Source: CAZCGA01 sp964498075 (lineage in GTDB: Bacteria; Desulfobacterota; Binatia; HRBIN30). From it: a stretch of DNA of 64,000 nt. The notes beneath the pieces were generated by a model. That model saw only the letters and a program-made list of their open reading frames with translations. It ran no database searches and was not told where the DNA came from. The stretch is taken from contig CAZCGA010000016.1 in NCBI GenBank assembly GCA_964498075.1, positions 10,084 through 74,083 on the forward strand. Reading direction: 5' to 3'. Of the stretch, positions 1 to 8,165 are shown piece by piece (position 1 is the first letter of the stretch; each line of letters starts with the position of its first letter). The translations under genes were made by a program, and so were the position numbers.

Positions 1-268
1 GTACGGTCAGCTCGACGCCAGCGACCGCGGCCACGGCCGGCACGACGTCGTCGGAGAAGAGCGCCCCTTCGCCGGCGCTCACTTGCAAGGCTGCGCGTCC
101 GGCGACCGTGTCGATGATGTCGACGAAGGCGCGCAGCGTCTCGCGGCCGGCGAGATCGTCGGCCGCCACCTGCGCCACGCCGCAGGCCAGGGCGATCACC
201 GTCAGCGTCAGGCGTGCGTAGTTGCCGCGCAGAAAGCGGCGCGGCATGCGGAAGCTGTAGGCGTTCAC
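1..268 (-). CDS. ABC transporter permease, FtsX/MacB type (N-terminal fragment)
   Basis: The first ~89 codons of a minus-strand gene run off the left edge. The reading starts at GTG 268, or at ATG 247 seven codons later. It shows a short basic cytoplasmic stretch (RRFLRGNYAR), one hydrophobic segment and the beginning of an extracytoplasmic domain, which is the layout of FtsX-like permeases that work with LolD/MacB-type ATPases. The LolA-like protein immediately upstream fits an operon for moving lipoproteins or lipids across the envelope. The family call rests on a short fragment. A different membrane protein with one N-terminal anchor cannot be excluded. Confidence 0.55.
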   Translation of the reverse strand, partial: MNAYSFRMPRRFLRGNYARLTLTVIALACGVAQVAADDLAGRETLRAFVDIIDTVAGRAALQVSAGEGALFSDDVVPAVAAVAGVELTV

Positions 269-296
269 GCGGAGTACTCGCTTCGTGACACGCCGC

Positions 297-1166
297 TCAA
301 TCGGCGCCCGGATGCACGAGATAGTCTTCGGTGAAGACCGGTGGAGAGATGTGCACCCCGACGGCGCGCTTGGTCACCAGCAGCAGAGTGCATTCGTTGA
401 GTTGGACGTCGCGCATCTCCGCCAGATCGGCGCGGCGGACGCCCGGCGCCACCTCGCGGATCTCGGTGTTGCGCAGCACCTTCCACAGCTTGCCTTGCCC
501 ATCATAGAACTCGACCTGCAGTGGGAACCGCCACTCCTTGTCGATCCAGATCTTGCGGCTGCCGTAGGCGGTGGACGTATCGGGCTTCGGCTTCGCGCCG
601 ACCACGTCGGCGCTGCGGCCATCGACCGTGTCGCCGGCGAGCGTGGTGTACGTGTATCGATCGGTGCGTTCACCGGCAAGCTCGCGGACGTCTTCATACA
701 GCAGATCGGTTCCCGCGAGCCGTTGCTTGCTGCTCACCGGAATGCGCCGGACGGCGCGGTAGCCGGGCATGAAGAGCCACATGTCATCCTGAGCCGTGGC
801 CGGTTGGCGCCACACCAGAAAGCCGAGACCGGCATCTTCTGCGGGGAGCGAGAACAGCAGGTGGATCTTGTCCTCGTGCTCGGCGGCGTAGAGCACGTGG
901 CGCACGGCGCGCTTGTGGATGACGCCGGACTTGTCCTCGCGCACCATCGCTTCGGCGTCGGCGCGGGAGAACGTGGCGGCCTGGGGGGCGCTGATGATCA
1001 GGATCTCGCTCTCCTCGCGCTCCGTCTTCACGCTGCGGTAGCGCTCCCAGGTTTCGCTGACCAGTGCCTGCCCGTCGGGCTCGGCGTGCGCTGGTGGGCT
1101 CGCCAGAAACACAAGCGCCACAGCCAGGAACTGCAACCGCCGGATACGTTCCACCCACGTCCCCAT
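297..1166 (-). CDS. Outer membrane lipoprotein-sorting protein, LolA-like
   Basis: Predicted periplasmic protein of 289 aa with a signal peptide (hydrophobic core LQFLAVALVFLA, cleavage near AHA). The mature part resembles the LolA-like family that binds lipids or lipoprotein acyl chains in a half-open beta barrel. The segment DMWLFMPGYRAVRRIP and the following strand with KIWIDKEWRFPLQVEFYD are typical of it. ATG 1166 is preferred over GTG 1172 because a GAGG lies about five bases before it. It sits between the secreted protease gene and an FtsX-type permease, so it probably hands lipids to, or receives them from, that permease. The exact cargo is not visible. Confidence 0.75.
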   Translation of the reverse strand: MGTWVERIRRLQFLAVALVFLASPPAHAEPDGQALVSETWERYRSVKTEREESEILIISAPQAATFSRADAEAMVREDKSGVIHKRAVRHVLYAAEHEDKIHLLFSLPAEDAGLGFLVWRQPATAQDDMWLFMPGYRAVRRIPVSSKQRLAGTDLLYEDVRELAGERTDRYTYTTLAGDTVDGRSADVVGAKPKPDTSTAYGSRKIWIDKEWRFPLQVEFYDGQGKLWKVLRNTEIREVAPGVRRADLAEMRDVQLNECTLLLVTKRAVGVHISPPVFTEDYLVHPGAD

Positions 1167-1178
1167 GATCACCTCGTT

Positions 1179-2729
1179 TCAGTCGCACCGATCCAGGGCG
1201 TTGCCCAGGGCGCGGATGAGCCGATCGATCGTCACGCCGGTGTGGTCTGGATCGAGCGCGTTGCAGCCCGTGGCCGCTGATGTCCCCAGCAGGATGGCGG
1301 CGCCGGCGAGTAGCTCGTCGACGGCGACCAGCCTGTCGCTGTCGCAGTCCCCGAGGCAGGGGGTCGACGGTTGCACGTCGACACCGCCCGTCAGAGTGCT
1401 GAGCTGCGCGCCGCTGCGGAGGAGCAGCGCCCGCCCGCCGGGTGCCGCATCTGCGGCGACGGTCACGCCGAACAGGATGAATGGGAACGACAGGTCCCCG
1501 CAGCTTCCCCCCCGATGTTCGAGGCTGGTGGCGTCGACACTGATCCCGGGCCCGGCGAAGCTGATGCCGGTCCCGGACACCTGCTCCAGGCTGCTGCCGG
1601 CAACGACGACCACCGGCCCGGTCCCCGCCACGACAGGCGCCGGGCCGGAAAACGCCGAGACGCCATTTTCCGGATTGACCGTCGTGCCTATCAGAATCGG
1701 ATTCACTGCGTTGCCACCGGCGGGCAGCGCAAAATCGGCTTGCAGCGTGCTGCCCGCCGCCAGGCTGAGCACGGTCGGCGCGTCGTTGCCGCCGAAGAAC
1801 GTGGTCGGGAAGTTGGTGGTGAGCGTGGCGTTGTTGTAAATGCCGCCGCCGCTCAGGTTGCCCAGTCGGACACAGTCGCCCTTTGGGACCGATGCGTGCG
1901 GGCCGTCGAGCGGTTCCGCATAGAGCGTGTACATGTCCGGTGGGATGCTTTCGATGGCGTACGTGCCGTCTGGCAAGGTGAGGGCGCTCGCCGCGATCAC
2001 ACCGTTGCGGCGCACGGCGACCACCTGAGCGCCGAACGCGTTCGCACCGTCGACGGTGACGTTGCCACGGATCGTGCCGCTGGGCGTGCCAACCGGGTAG
2101 AGTGTTCGAGCGCCGGCGATGTCGTCGGCATCCAGCGAGCGTTGCAGCACCGAGGTCAGCGCCCACATCGTGCCCGACTCGACCCCGGTGTGGTGCAGGC
2201 CGATGAAGTGTCCCAGCTCGTGGGCGGCGACCGCCTCGATGTCGTGTAAACCGCGGCTCTGCAGCTCTTCATCTGTGCTGACGGTCGTGGTGAACTGCGA
2301 GGCCGGGCTGAAGATGATGTCGGCTTCCACGAGCGTGTCGTTCGTGAAGGTCGAGATCGTGAGGCCAACCGGTCCGCCGGCAAGCTCTATCGCCTTCCGG
2401 TTCGCCTCGGTACTTGCCAGGGTGATGACGTTGACGGTGTCGCGGCCGACCGAGTCGATCGTGGTCATGCCTTGCCGGAACCGAAAGGCACAGGCCGCCG
2501 GCCAGCGCCGCAGTGCGCGGCGGACGGCGCCCTGGGGATCGCTGTCCGGCATCACGTTGGGAAGTTGCGCGACCGGCAGATCGTTGATCTGCACGAGCAC
2601 GGGTTGTGCGCTGGCGGGCCAGTGCAGGCGGGCCAGCTGCCCGCTGACGTCGTGCAACGGCACGGTGTAGGCGACGGCTCGAGTGACGAGCCCTGCGAGC
2701 AGCACGGCGGCCGGGGCGGCAAGTTTCAT
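1179..2729 (-). CDS. Secreted matrixin-type zinc metalloprotease with carboxypeptidase-regulatory and dockerin-like modules
   Basis: About 516 aa. A signal peptide (MKLAAPAAVLLAGLV) is followed by a zincin catalytic domain. The zinc motif HELGHFIGLHH lies near residue 170, and the SGTMW segment about ten residues later takes the place of the Met-turn. A beta-sandwich like the carboxypeptidase regulatory domain follows (GTIRGNVTVDGANAFGAQVV). The C-terminus carries a calcium-loop repeat (GDCDSDRLVAVDELL, then a degenerate second half), like the dockerin-type tails on many secreted proteins of uncultured Desulfobacterota/Binatota. ATG 2729 overlaps the stop of the upstream gene (ATGA), so the two are translationally coupled. 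Substrate unknown. Confidence 0.8.
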   Translation of the reverse strand: MKLAAPAAVLLAGLVTRAVAYTVPLHDVSGQLARLHWPASAQPVLVQINDLPVAQLPNVMPDSDPQGAVRRALRRWPAACAFRFRQGMTTIDSVGRDTVNVITLASTEANRKAIELAGGPVGLTISTFTNDTLVEADIIFSPASQFTTTVSTDEELQSRGLHDIEAVAAHELGHFIGLHHTGVESGTMWALTSVLQRSLDADDIAGARTLYPVGTPSGTIRGNVTVDGANAFGAQVVAVRRNGVIAASALTLPDGTYAIESIPPDMYTLYAEPLDGPHASVPKGDCVRLGNLSGGGIYNNATLTTNFPTTFFGGNDAPTVLSLAAGSTLQADFALPAGGNAVNPILIGTTVNPENGVSAFSGPAPVVAGTGPVVVVAGSSLEQVSGTGISFAGPGISVDATSLEHRGGSCGDLSFPFILFGVTVAADAAPGGRALLLRSGAQLSTLTGGVDVQPSTPCLGDCDSDRLVAVDELLAGAAILLGTSAATGCNALDPDHTGVTIDRLIRALGNALDRCD

Positions 2730-3214
2730 TGTGCACCCGTCGCGCCGGCGAGCCACTGCCCAAACGCGTCGAGCGGCAGCGTGCCGCCGATCAATCGCGT
2801 GCCCGACGCCGCGTCGGCGTGCACCGCAAGCTTGCCGTCGGCGCCGCCCCAGACCACGTAGTAGGGGCCGAACTGACTGCGTCGCAGGAAGAGCAGCGTT
2901 TCCTCGCCGGCCGCCAGCGTGGCGCTATGCGAGGCATTCATGCCCTCGTTGCCGACCTCTCCGCCGAGCAACTTCACGGTGAGCGTCTTGGCGGCGGCGC
3001 CTTTGAAGGTCTGGCTTGGGCGGAACTGCACCGTCGTGACGATGAACCGGTGCTCCTCGTCCCACGACGTCTGCGCCGACTCGCAGGTGCCGAGGGCGAC
3101 GGTATCCGCTTCGCGTGCCAGCTGCGCGGCGCGGGCGCCGAGCCCTTCAGCGCTGTATGCCGGACGGACCGCCAGCGGGAAGGCCAGCAGTATGAGCAGT
3201 GTGGTGCGCTTCAT
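2726..3214 (-). CDS. Secreted protein of unknown function, coupled to the metalloprotease
   Basis: 162 aa. The start at ATG 3214 gives a clean signal peptide (RTTLLILLAFPLAV, cleavage near AYSA); longer in-frame starts upstream would put junk before it. The mature part has alternating hydrophobic strands (HRFIVTTVQFRPSQTFKG, TLTVKLLGGEVGNEG, ETLLFLRRSQFGPYYVVWGG), which suggests a small all-beta domain. I do not recognise a catalytic motif. Its stop overlaps the start of the matrixin gene, so it may be an inhibitor, chaperone or partner of that protease. That role is inference from position only. Confidence 0.7.
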   Translation of the reverse strand: MKRTTLLILLAFPLAVRPAYSAEGLGARAAQLAREADTVALGTCESAQTSWDEEHRFIVTTVQFRPSQTFKGAAAKTLTVKLLGGEVGNEGMNASHSATLAAGEETLLFLRRSQFGPYYVVWGGADGKLAVHADAASGTRLIGGTLPLDAFGQWLAGATGAQ

Positions 3215-3356
3215 CGTGTGGGATTCGGATCCGGCTCGGTTGCAGTGCGCTCGCGTCATACGATCGGCGCAGCGATCTGTCAACACGGTGGCAGCTTCCA
3301 TTTCTCGTCGCGGTACTGTTTGACAGCCCATCGGGGTACGGCTAGGGTCGAGCGTC

Positions 3357-3647
3357 GTGACGCGTCGATCCGCTCCGTTCAGGATCGTTATTCTCCTCGC
3401 CCTCGCCGGCTTCGTCTCGGTCGTCGTCGGCTCCGCGGGCCATGTGCATCCGCGGGCCGCCAGCAATGCAGTGAAGACCGAGTGCCAGCTTTGCTCGGTG
3501 GGTCACGCACGCACCGACCTCGGCGGCGGTGTACCACACCTTCCGGGTCTGATTCTGATTGCGTGGTGTCTGCTCGGATCGGCGGCGGCCGCCCCGTTTC
3601 GTCCGCTTGCTGCACTCCCCTCCCCACGCGCACCTCCCGTCCGTTAG
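3357..3647 (+). CDS. Small membrane protein, DUF2946-like
   Basis: 96 aa from a GTG start. It has one N-terminal hydrophobic helix (IVILLALAGFVSVVVGSAGHV), a CQLCSVGH motif near residue 42, a second hydrophobic helix (LILIAWCLLGSAAAA) and a Pro/Arg-rich tail. This layout (anchor, CxxC..H, second helix) resembles the DUF2946/CopL-like proteins found beside metal transport genes. It lies 104 bases before the porin of a zinc/manganese uptake locus and is divergent from the protease operon. Metal sensing or handling is therefore plausible but unproven. The GTG start has no strong ribosome site. Confidence 0.45.
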   Translation: MTRRSAPFRIVILLALAGFVSVVVGSAGHVHPRAASNAVKTECQLCSVGHARTDLGGGVPHLPGLILIAWCLLGSAAAAPFRPLAALPSPRAPPVR

Positions 3648-3751
3648 TTCCTGCTCGTTCGTGTGAGTTCCGGCACGGCGTAGTCGCGGTGTGCATCCCG
3701 CGTCCGGCGTGCTGTGGCTTCAGCAGTACGGAACCATGGAAGGGAGTTACC

Positions 3752-5104
3752 ATGCGCTATGCACGATGTCTGTCGCCGGCGCTTATCGTTGCGCTTCTCC
3801 CGCTGACCGCAGCGGGCCAGCCGCACGACCAGGCGCAGGAGGTCGAGGAGCTGCGACGTGAGGTCCAGCAGCTGCGTGAGGAGGTGCGCGGGTTGCGCGA
3901 CGCGCTGCACCAGTTGCAGCCCGCCGCCGCACCCAGCGAGCAAGCGAAGCAACTCGAGGCCGAGATCGGCGCCGCGATGCCTGCGGCGACGCCGGGCGCG
4001 CCCGCCGCCGAAGTGGCCGCGGCGCCGATCTCGCAACCCGCCGTCGGACCCGGCGTTGGTAAGAGCTCGTCGATCCTGAACCCTGACATCAGTTTCAACA
4101 GCGACTTCACCTTCCTCGGCACCGACAACAATCAGCTGAACAAGGCCAACCGCTTCAGCTTGCGTGAGACCGAGATCGGGTTCCAGGCGCCGATCGATCC
4201 TTTTGCACGCGCCGACGCCTTCATCACCTTCGCCGAAGGCGAGACGCCGGAGGTCGAAGAAGCCTACGCGACGTTCCTGACGCTGCCGTACAACCTGCAG
4301 GCGCGCGTCGGAAAGTTCCGCGTCTCCTTCGGCAAGAACAACCTCTTGCATCGCCACGCGCTGCCGCAGACCGATCGGCCGTTCGTAGAGCAGCTGAACT
4401 TCGGCGAAGAGGGTTTGACGGGGACCGGCGTCGGCGTGAGCGAGCTGGTGCCCAATCCGTGGGACCAGTACCTCTTGCTGACGGGCGAGGTGGTGAACGG
4501 ATTGGATGACGAGCTCGAAGGCGCGCAAGGGGAAGAATTGGCGGAACCCGCCGCAGCGCGGGCCTTCCGCGACTTTGCCTACCTCGGCCATGCGCAGACG
4601 TTTGTCGATCTGAACGCCGACAGCAACATCGAGCTGGGCGGCTCGGCGCTCATCAATCTGCCCAAGAGCGGCACTCAGACGAAGGTGTACGGCGTCGATC
4701 TGACCTACCGCTGGCGGCCGCTGGGACAAGCCGGTTACCGGCAGTTCCTGTGGCGGACAGAAGGTTACTTCACCGACAAGGAGCTGCGCGACGCCGACGC
4801 GGCCGCACTCGCTCCGGGCGAAAGCAACCGCTTCAATACTGCCGGCTTCTACACCTACGGCGAGTACCGGCTCACTCAGCGCCTGTGGTTGGGCACGCGC
4901 GTCGACTGGACGGAGGTGCCGGCGACGCGGAGGGAGACGGAATGGGGCGTGTTTCCCTACCTGACCTACTCACCGACCGAGTTCGGCTACTTCCGCCTGG
5001 GCTATGAGTACGCCGAGTCAGACCTGTTGCAGAAGAAGCTGTCGAACCGGGTCTGGCTGCAGTACGACTTCTCCATCGGCCCACACGCCGCACACGCGTT
5101 TTGA
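3752..5104 (+). CDS. Outer membrane porin-like protein with N-terminal coiled coil, linked to metal uptake
   Basis: 450 aa. ATG 3752 has an AGGGAG site 6-7 bases upstream and begins a signal peptide (LSPALIVALLPLTAAGQ). Residues ~27-55 form a heptad-rich coiled coil (EVEELRREVQQLREEVRGLRD), followed by an Ala/Pro linker. About 330 residues of amphipathic strands follow (FRVSFGKNNLLHRHALPQ, YGVDLTYRWRPLGQ, VWLQYDFSIG), ending on an aromatic strand as in beta-barrel porins. The coiled coil may reach to the peptidoglycan or trimerise the barrel. It lies 18 bases before the binding-protein gene, so it is probably the outer membrane entry for the same metal. It has no TonB box or plug, so passive diffusion is expected. 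Confidence 0.72.
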   Translation: MRYARCLSPALIVALLPLTAAGQPHDQAQEVEELRREVQQLREEVRGLRDALHQLQPAAAPSEQAKQLEAEIGAAMPAATPGAPAAEVAAAPISQPAVGPGVGKSSSILNPDISFNSDFTFLGTDNNQLNKANRFSLRETEIGFQAPIDPFARADAFITFAEGETPEVEEAYATFLTLPYNLQARVGKFRVSFGKNNLLHRHALPQTDRPFVEQLNFGEEGLTGTGVGVSELVPNPWDQYLLLTGEVVNGLDDELEGAQGEELAEPAAARAFRDFAYLGHAQTFVDLNADSNIELGGSALINLPKSGTQTKVYGVDLTYRWRPLGQAGYRQFLWRTEGYFTDKELRDADAAALAPGESNRFNTAGFYTYGEYRLTQRLWLGTRVDWTEVPATRRETEWGVFPYLTYSPTEFGYFRLGYEYAESDLLQKKLSNRVWLQYDFSIGPHAAHAF

Positions 5105-5122
5105 GAGCAGGAGGGCTCTACC

Positions 5123-6040
5123 ATGAACGTATTGATTGCATTCATCGTCGCTCTCGTCGCCAGCCCGGCGGTCGCCGCTGCACGGCTGTACGTCGTCACC
5201 ACGACTCCCGACTTGGCCGCCATCACGCGCGACGTCGGCGGTGACAAGGTCGACGTGGAGTCGCTGGCGCTGGGTACGCAGGACGCGCATTTCGTCGATC
5301 CCAAGCCGAGCTTCATCGTCAAGCTCAACCGTGCCGATCTCTACGTCAAGCGCGGCTTGGATATCGAGGTCGGTTGGGCGCCGGTGCTCGAGAAGGGTGC
5401 GCGCAACGCCAACATTCTCGACGGCGGCCTCGGCTACGTCGACGCGTCGGCCGGCGTGGTGCCACTGGAAATCCCCAGTGGACCGCTGAGTCGTGCCCTC
5501 GGCGACGTGCATCCGTACGGCAACCCGCACTATCAGCTCGATCCCGCCAATGCGAAGATCGCCGCCCGCAACATCGTCGACGGGCTGGCGCGTGTGGATG
5601 TGGCCGACCGCGCATACTATGAACAACGACTCGTGGACTTCAACCGACGCATCGAGCAGAAACTGGTCGCATGGACGCAACTGCTCGCGCCCTATCGTGG
5701 GATGAAGGTGGTCACCTATCACAAGAGCTGGGACTACTTCGCCGCGCGCTTCGGTCTGGTCATCATTGGCACCATGGAACCGAAGCCTGGCGTCGCGCCG
5801 TCCCCGGCGCATCTGGCGCAGCTGATCACGCTGATGCTGGCGGAGCACTGCAAGCTGGTGATCAAGGAGCCGTTCTATCCGGAGAACCTGACGCGCGTCG
5901 TGGCCGAGAAGACGGGTGCGACGGTGATCGTCTTGCCCGACGCGCCCGGCGGGGCGCCGGGCACCGACGACTACTTTGCGTTCATCGACTACGACGTCAA
6001 ACAGGTCGCGGCGGCGCTGGCCGCCGCCAAGGGATCGTAG
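5123..6040 (+). CDS. znuA: Metal ABC transporter, periplasmic zinc/manganese-binding protein (ZnuA/TroA family)
   Basis: 305 aa, cluster A-I solute-binding protein. A signal peptide precedes LYVVTTTPDLAAITRDVGG, the usual first strand of the family. Likely metal ligands are visible: His in TQDAHFVDP, His in DVHPYGNPHY, an acidic residue around IKEPFY in the C-lobe and Asp in PGTDDYF. The long backbone helix linking the lobes is present (YYEQRLVDFNRRIEQKLVAW). There is no His-rich loop, which is common in ZnuA proteins, so manganese or iron is also possible. A good GGAGGG ribosome site precedes the ATG. The gene overlaps the ATPase gene at TAGTG. It captures the metal for the permease encoded downstream. 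Confidence 0.85.
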   Translation: MNVLIAFIVALVASPAVAAARLYVVTTTPDLAAITRDVGGDKVDVESLALGTQDAHFVDPKPSFIVKLNRADLYVKRGLDIEVGWAPVLEKGARNANILDGGLGYVDASAGVVPLEIPSGPLSRALGDVHPYGNPHYQLDPANAKIAARNIVDGLARVDVADRAYYEQRLVDFNRRIEQKLVAWTQLLAPYRGMKVVTYHKSWDYFAARFGLVIIGTMEPKPGVAPSPAHLAQLITLMLAEHCKLVIKEPFYPENLTRVVAEKTGATVIVLPDAPGGAPGTDDYFAFIDYDVKQVAAALAAAKGS

Positions 6041-6792
6041 TGGAACCGCTCATCCGGTTCGATGGTGTTGCTCTGGGGTACGGCCGGCACCGCGTGCTCT
6101 CGGCCGTCAACCTCACGGTCGAAGCGGGCGACTTTCTCGGCATCGTCGGCCCCAACGGTGCCGGCAAGACGACCCTGCTCAAGGCCCTGCTCGGGACCTT
6201 GCCTCCGCGCAGCGGCCGGGTCGCCATCGCGGCACAGGCGCTGCCGTTCGGCTACGTGCCGCAGCGCGAGTTGGTCGACGAGACCTTCCCGCTGACCGTG
6301 CGCGAGATGATCCTCATGGGACGCTTCGCGCGCATCGGCCTGCTGCGGCGTCCCGGCGGCGTGGATCACGCGCGCGTGGCCGCCGCGGCGGAGCACGTCG
6401 GCATCGCCGTGCTCCTCGAGCGCCGCTATCGCACCCTCTCCGGCGGGCAGAAGCAACGCACCCTCATCGCGCGCGCGCTGGCGGCCGAGCCCAGCGTCCT
6501 GGTGCTCGACGAGCCGACCAACGGCATGGATCTGCCTGCCGAGAAAGCGATCATGGACCTGGCGCGCCACCTCCACGTGCACGACGGCCTTACCGTCATC
6601 ATGGTGAGTCACCTCCTCAACGTCGTGGCGTCGTACGTGCAGCGTCTCGCCATCGTGGGTGACGGCCGAGTGGACGTGGGTGCCATCGACACGATGCTCA
6701 CGGCCGAGCGGCTCAGCGAGCTCTACGGAACACCGGTGCGGGTCGAGCGGGTCGACGGGCGGGTGGTGGTGTTGCCCGGGGGTGCGGCATGA
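6040..6792 (+). CDS. znuC: Metal ABC transporter ATP-binding protein
   Basis: 250 aa from a GTG start that overlaps the stop of the binding-protein gene (TAGTG). All ATPase motifs are visible: Walker A GPNGAGKTT, Q-loop in YVPQRELVDE, signature LSGGQKQR, Walker B VLVLDEPTNGMD and the switch histidine in VSHLLNVV. The C-terminal tail is short, as in ZnuC/MntB-type proteins. It energises the permease ZnuB, whose gene starts inside this stop codon (ATGA). Confidence 0.88.
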   Translation: MEPLIRFDGVALGYGRHRVLSAVNLTVEAGDFLGIVGPNGAGKTTLLKALLGTLPPRSGRVAIAAQALPFGYVPQRELVDETFPLTVREMILMGRFARIGLLRRPGGVDHARVAAAAEHVGIAVLLERRYRTLSGGQKQRTLIARALAAEPSVLVLDEPTNGMDLPAEKAIMDLARHLHVHDGLTVIMVSHLLNVVASYVQRLAIVGDGRVDVGAIDTMLTAERLSELYGTPVRVERVDGRVVVLPGGAA

Positions 6793-7613
6793 TCGAAATG
6801 CTGGCGCAGAGCTTCATTCGTTACGCGGCGATTGCCAGCATCCTCGCCGGTGGCGTATCGGCCTATCTGGGCGTGTACGTCTTGCTGCGCCGCATCGTGT
6901 TCGTGGGGATTGCGCTGGCGCAGATCGCGACCTTGGGGGTTGCGGTTGGGCACCTGCTCGGCTTGCATCAGGCCGAGGCCGCCTTCGGCATGAGCCTCGT
7001 GGGCGTGACCTTCTTTGCGCTGCAGCGCCAGCGCGGCCGCATCCCACGCGAGAGCGCCATCGGCGTCGCCTACGCGGCGGCCTCGGCGTTCACCATCATC
7101 TGCGTGGCGAAGAACCCGCTCGGCGAAATGGACGTGCTGAGCTTGGTTTTCGGCAACGTGCTCGGGGTGACCGAGAATCAGCTGTACATCCTCGCCGCGC
7201 TCGCCGCGGCCATCGCCGTCTTGCACCGGCTGTTCTCCAAGGAGCTGCTGTTTACCGCCTTCGACCCGGACATGGCCGAGACCATGGGCTACCGGATTCA
7301 GGCCTGGGAGTTCTTCTTCTACTTGATCCTCGGCGTCGCCTTCTCGTTGAGTGTCAGCGTCGCCGGAGTGCTGGTGATCTTCGCCTACCTGGTTATCCCG
7401 GCGACGGTGGCTTTGGTTCTGGATGTCAGCATGAATGCGACATTCCTGGTTGCGGTCGCGGTTGCGGTCATCGCCAGTGCCTGCGGTGTCTTCTTGTCGT
7501 ACCTGTGGGACCTCCCGACAGGCCCCACCATTGTGGGGACCCTCGCCTTCATGCTGGTGCTGGCCGGTGCGATCAAGCAACTGACGCGCTTGCGGGGTAG
7601 GGAGTTGTCGTGA
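6789..7613 (+). CDS. znuB: Metal ABC transporter permease (ZnuB/TroC family)
   Basis: 274 aa polytopic protein with about eight hydrophobic helices. The conserved start of the family is present (YAAIASILAGGVSAYLGVYVLLRRIVFVGIALAQ), as are the cytoplasmic loop IPRESAIGVAYAAASA and GVLVIFAYLVIPATVA near the end. It overlaps both neighbours by four bases (ATGA and GTGA), so the whole set from porin to lipoprotein is probably one operon. It forms the inner membrane channel for zinc or manganese. Confidence 0.88.
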   Translation: MIEMLAQSFIRYAAIASILAGGVSAYLGVYVLLRRIVFVGIALAQIATLGVAVGHLLGLHQAEAAFGMSLVGVTFFALQRQRGRIPRESAIGVAYAAASAFTIICVAKNPLGEMDVLSLVFGNVLGVTENQLYILAALAAAIAVLHRLFSKELLFTAFDPDMAETMGYRIQAWEFFFYLILGVAFSLSVSVAGVLVIFAYLVIPATVALVLDVSMNATFLVAVAVAVIASACGVFLSYLWDLPTGPTIVGTLAFMLVLAGAIKQLTRLRGRELS

Positions 7614-8152
7614 GGCGATGGGTGATGCTGCTGCTCGGGCTGTGCGTCGGCTGTGCCGGCGTGCGCCACACGCGAGTGCGGGTTGCGTACACCCGCGCCG
7701 AGCCGGTGCAGCGCGTGGCGGTGGAGGCGGAGAACGCCACCGGGCGCGATCTGCCGGCGCCACCGCCGGGGCTGATCGAGCAAGCGGTGCGCCTGGTGAG
7801 CCGACAGCCCGCGCCGGAGGCGAGCGTCGCCGAAGCCTTCGCGCGTGCCGCGACGGCGCGGTTCGCCGAGCAGCCGGTGGGCGCGGTGTCAAACGTCGGC
7901 TGCGATCGGCTGCAGATCCGCCTCACGGCTTGGGACATGGACAACGCGGGAGCCGCCGGCGCCGTGGTGTTCGTCAGCGCCATGTACGTGCTCCTCGATC
8001 CGCGTGGCACGATCGTGTGGCAGGTCGAGCAGGATCGCTTGCCCGTGCGTCTGAGCGGACCGAATCTCAGCCGCTATGAAGTCGAGCGTGTCGCCCGCAC
8101 CTGTGTCGAGCTGGCGCTGGAGTCGTTGCCGCGTAGCGGCCGCATTCCGTAG
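7610..8152 (+). CDS. Lipoprotein, ABC-type transport auxiliary-like
   Basis: 180 aa. Starts at GTG 7610, overlapping the permease stop. The N-terminus is a lipoprotein signal (MLLLGLCVGCAG, cysteine at about residue 15). The rest looks like a small alpha/beta domain with paired strands (CDRLQIRLTAWDMDN, AGAVVFVSAMYVLLDPRGTIVWQVEQDRLPV) and ends with a helix holding CVELALESLP. I do not recognise a named family. Coupling to znuB suggests a role near the metal transporter or its porin at the envelope. Confidence 0.7.
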   Translation: MRRWVMLLLGLCVGCAGVRHTRVRVAYTRAEPVQRVAVEAENATGRDLPAPPPGLIEQAVRLVSRQPAPEASVAEAFARAATARFAEQPVGAVSNVGCDRLQIRLTAWDMDNAGAAGAVVFVSAMYVLLDPRGTIVWQVEQDRLPVRLSGPNLSRYEVERVARTCVELALESLPRSGRIP

Positions 8153-8165
8153 TGACCCGTACCCG

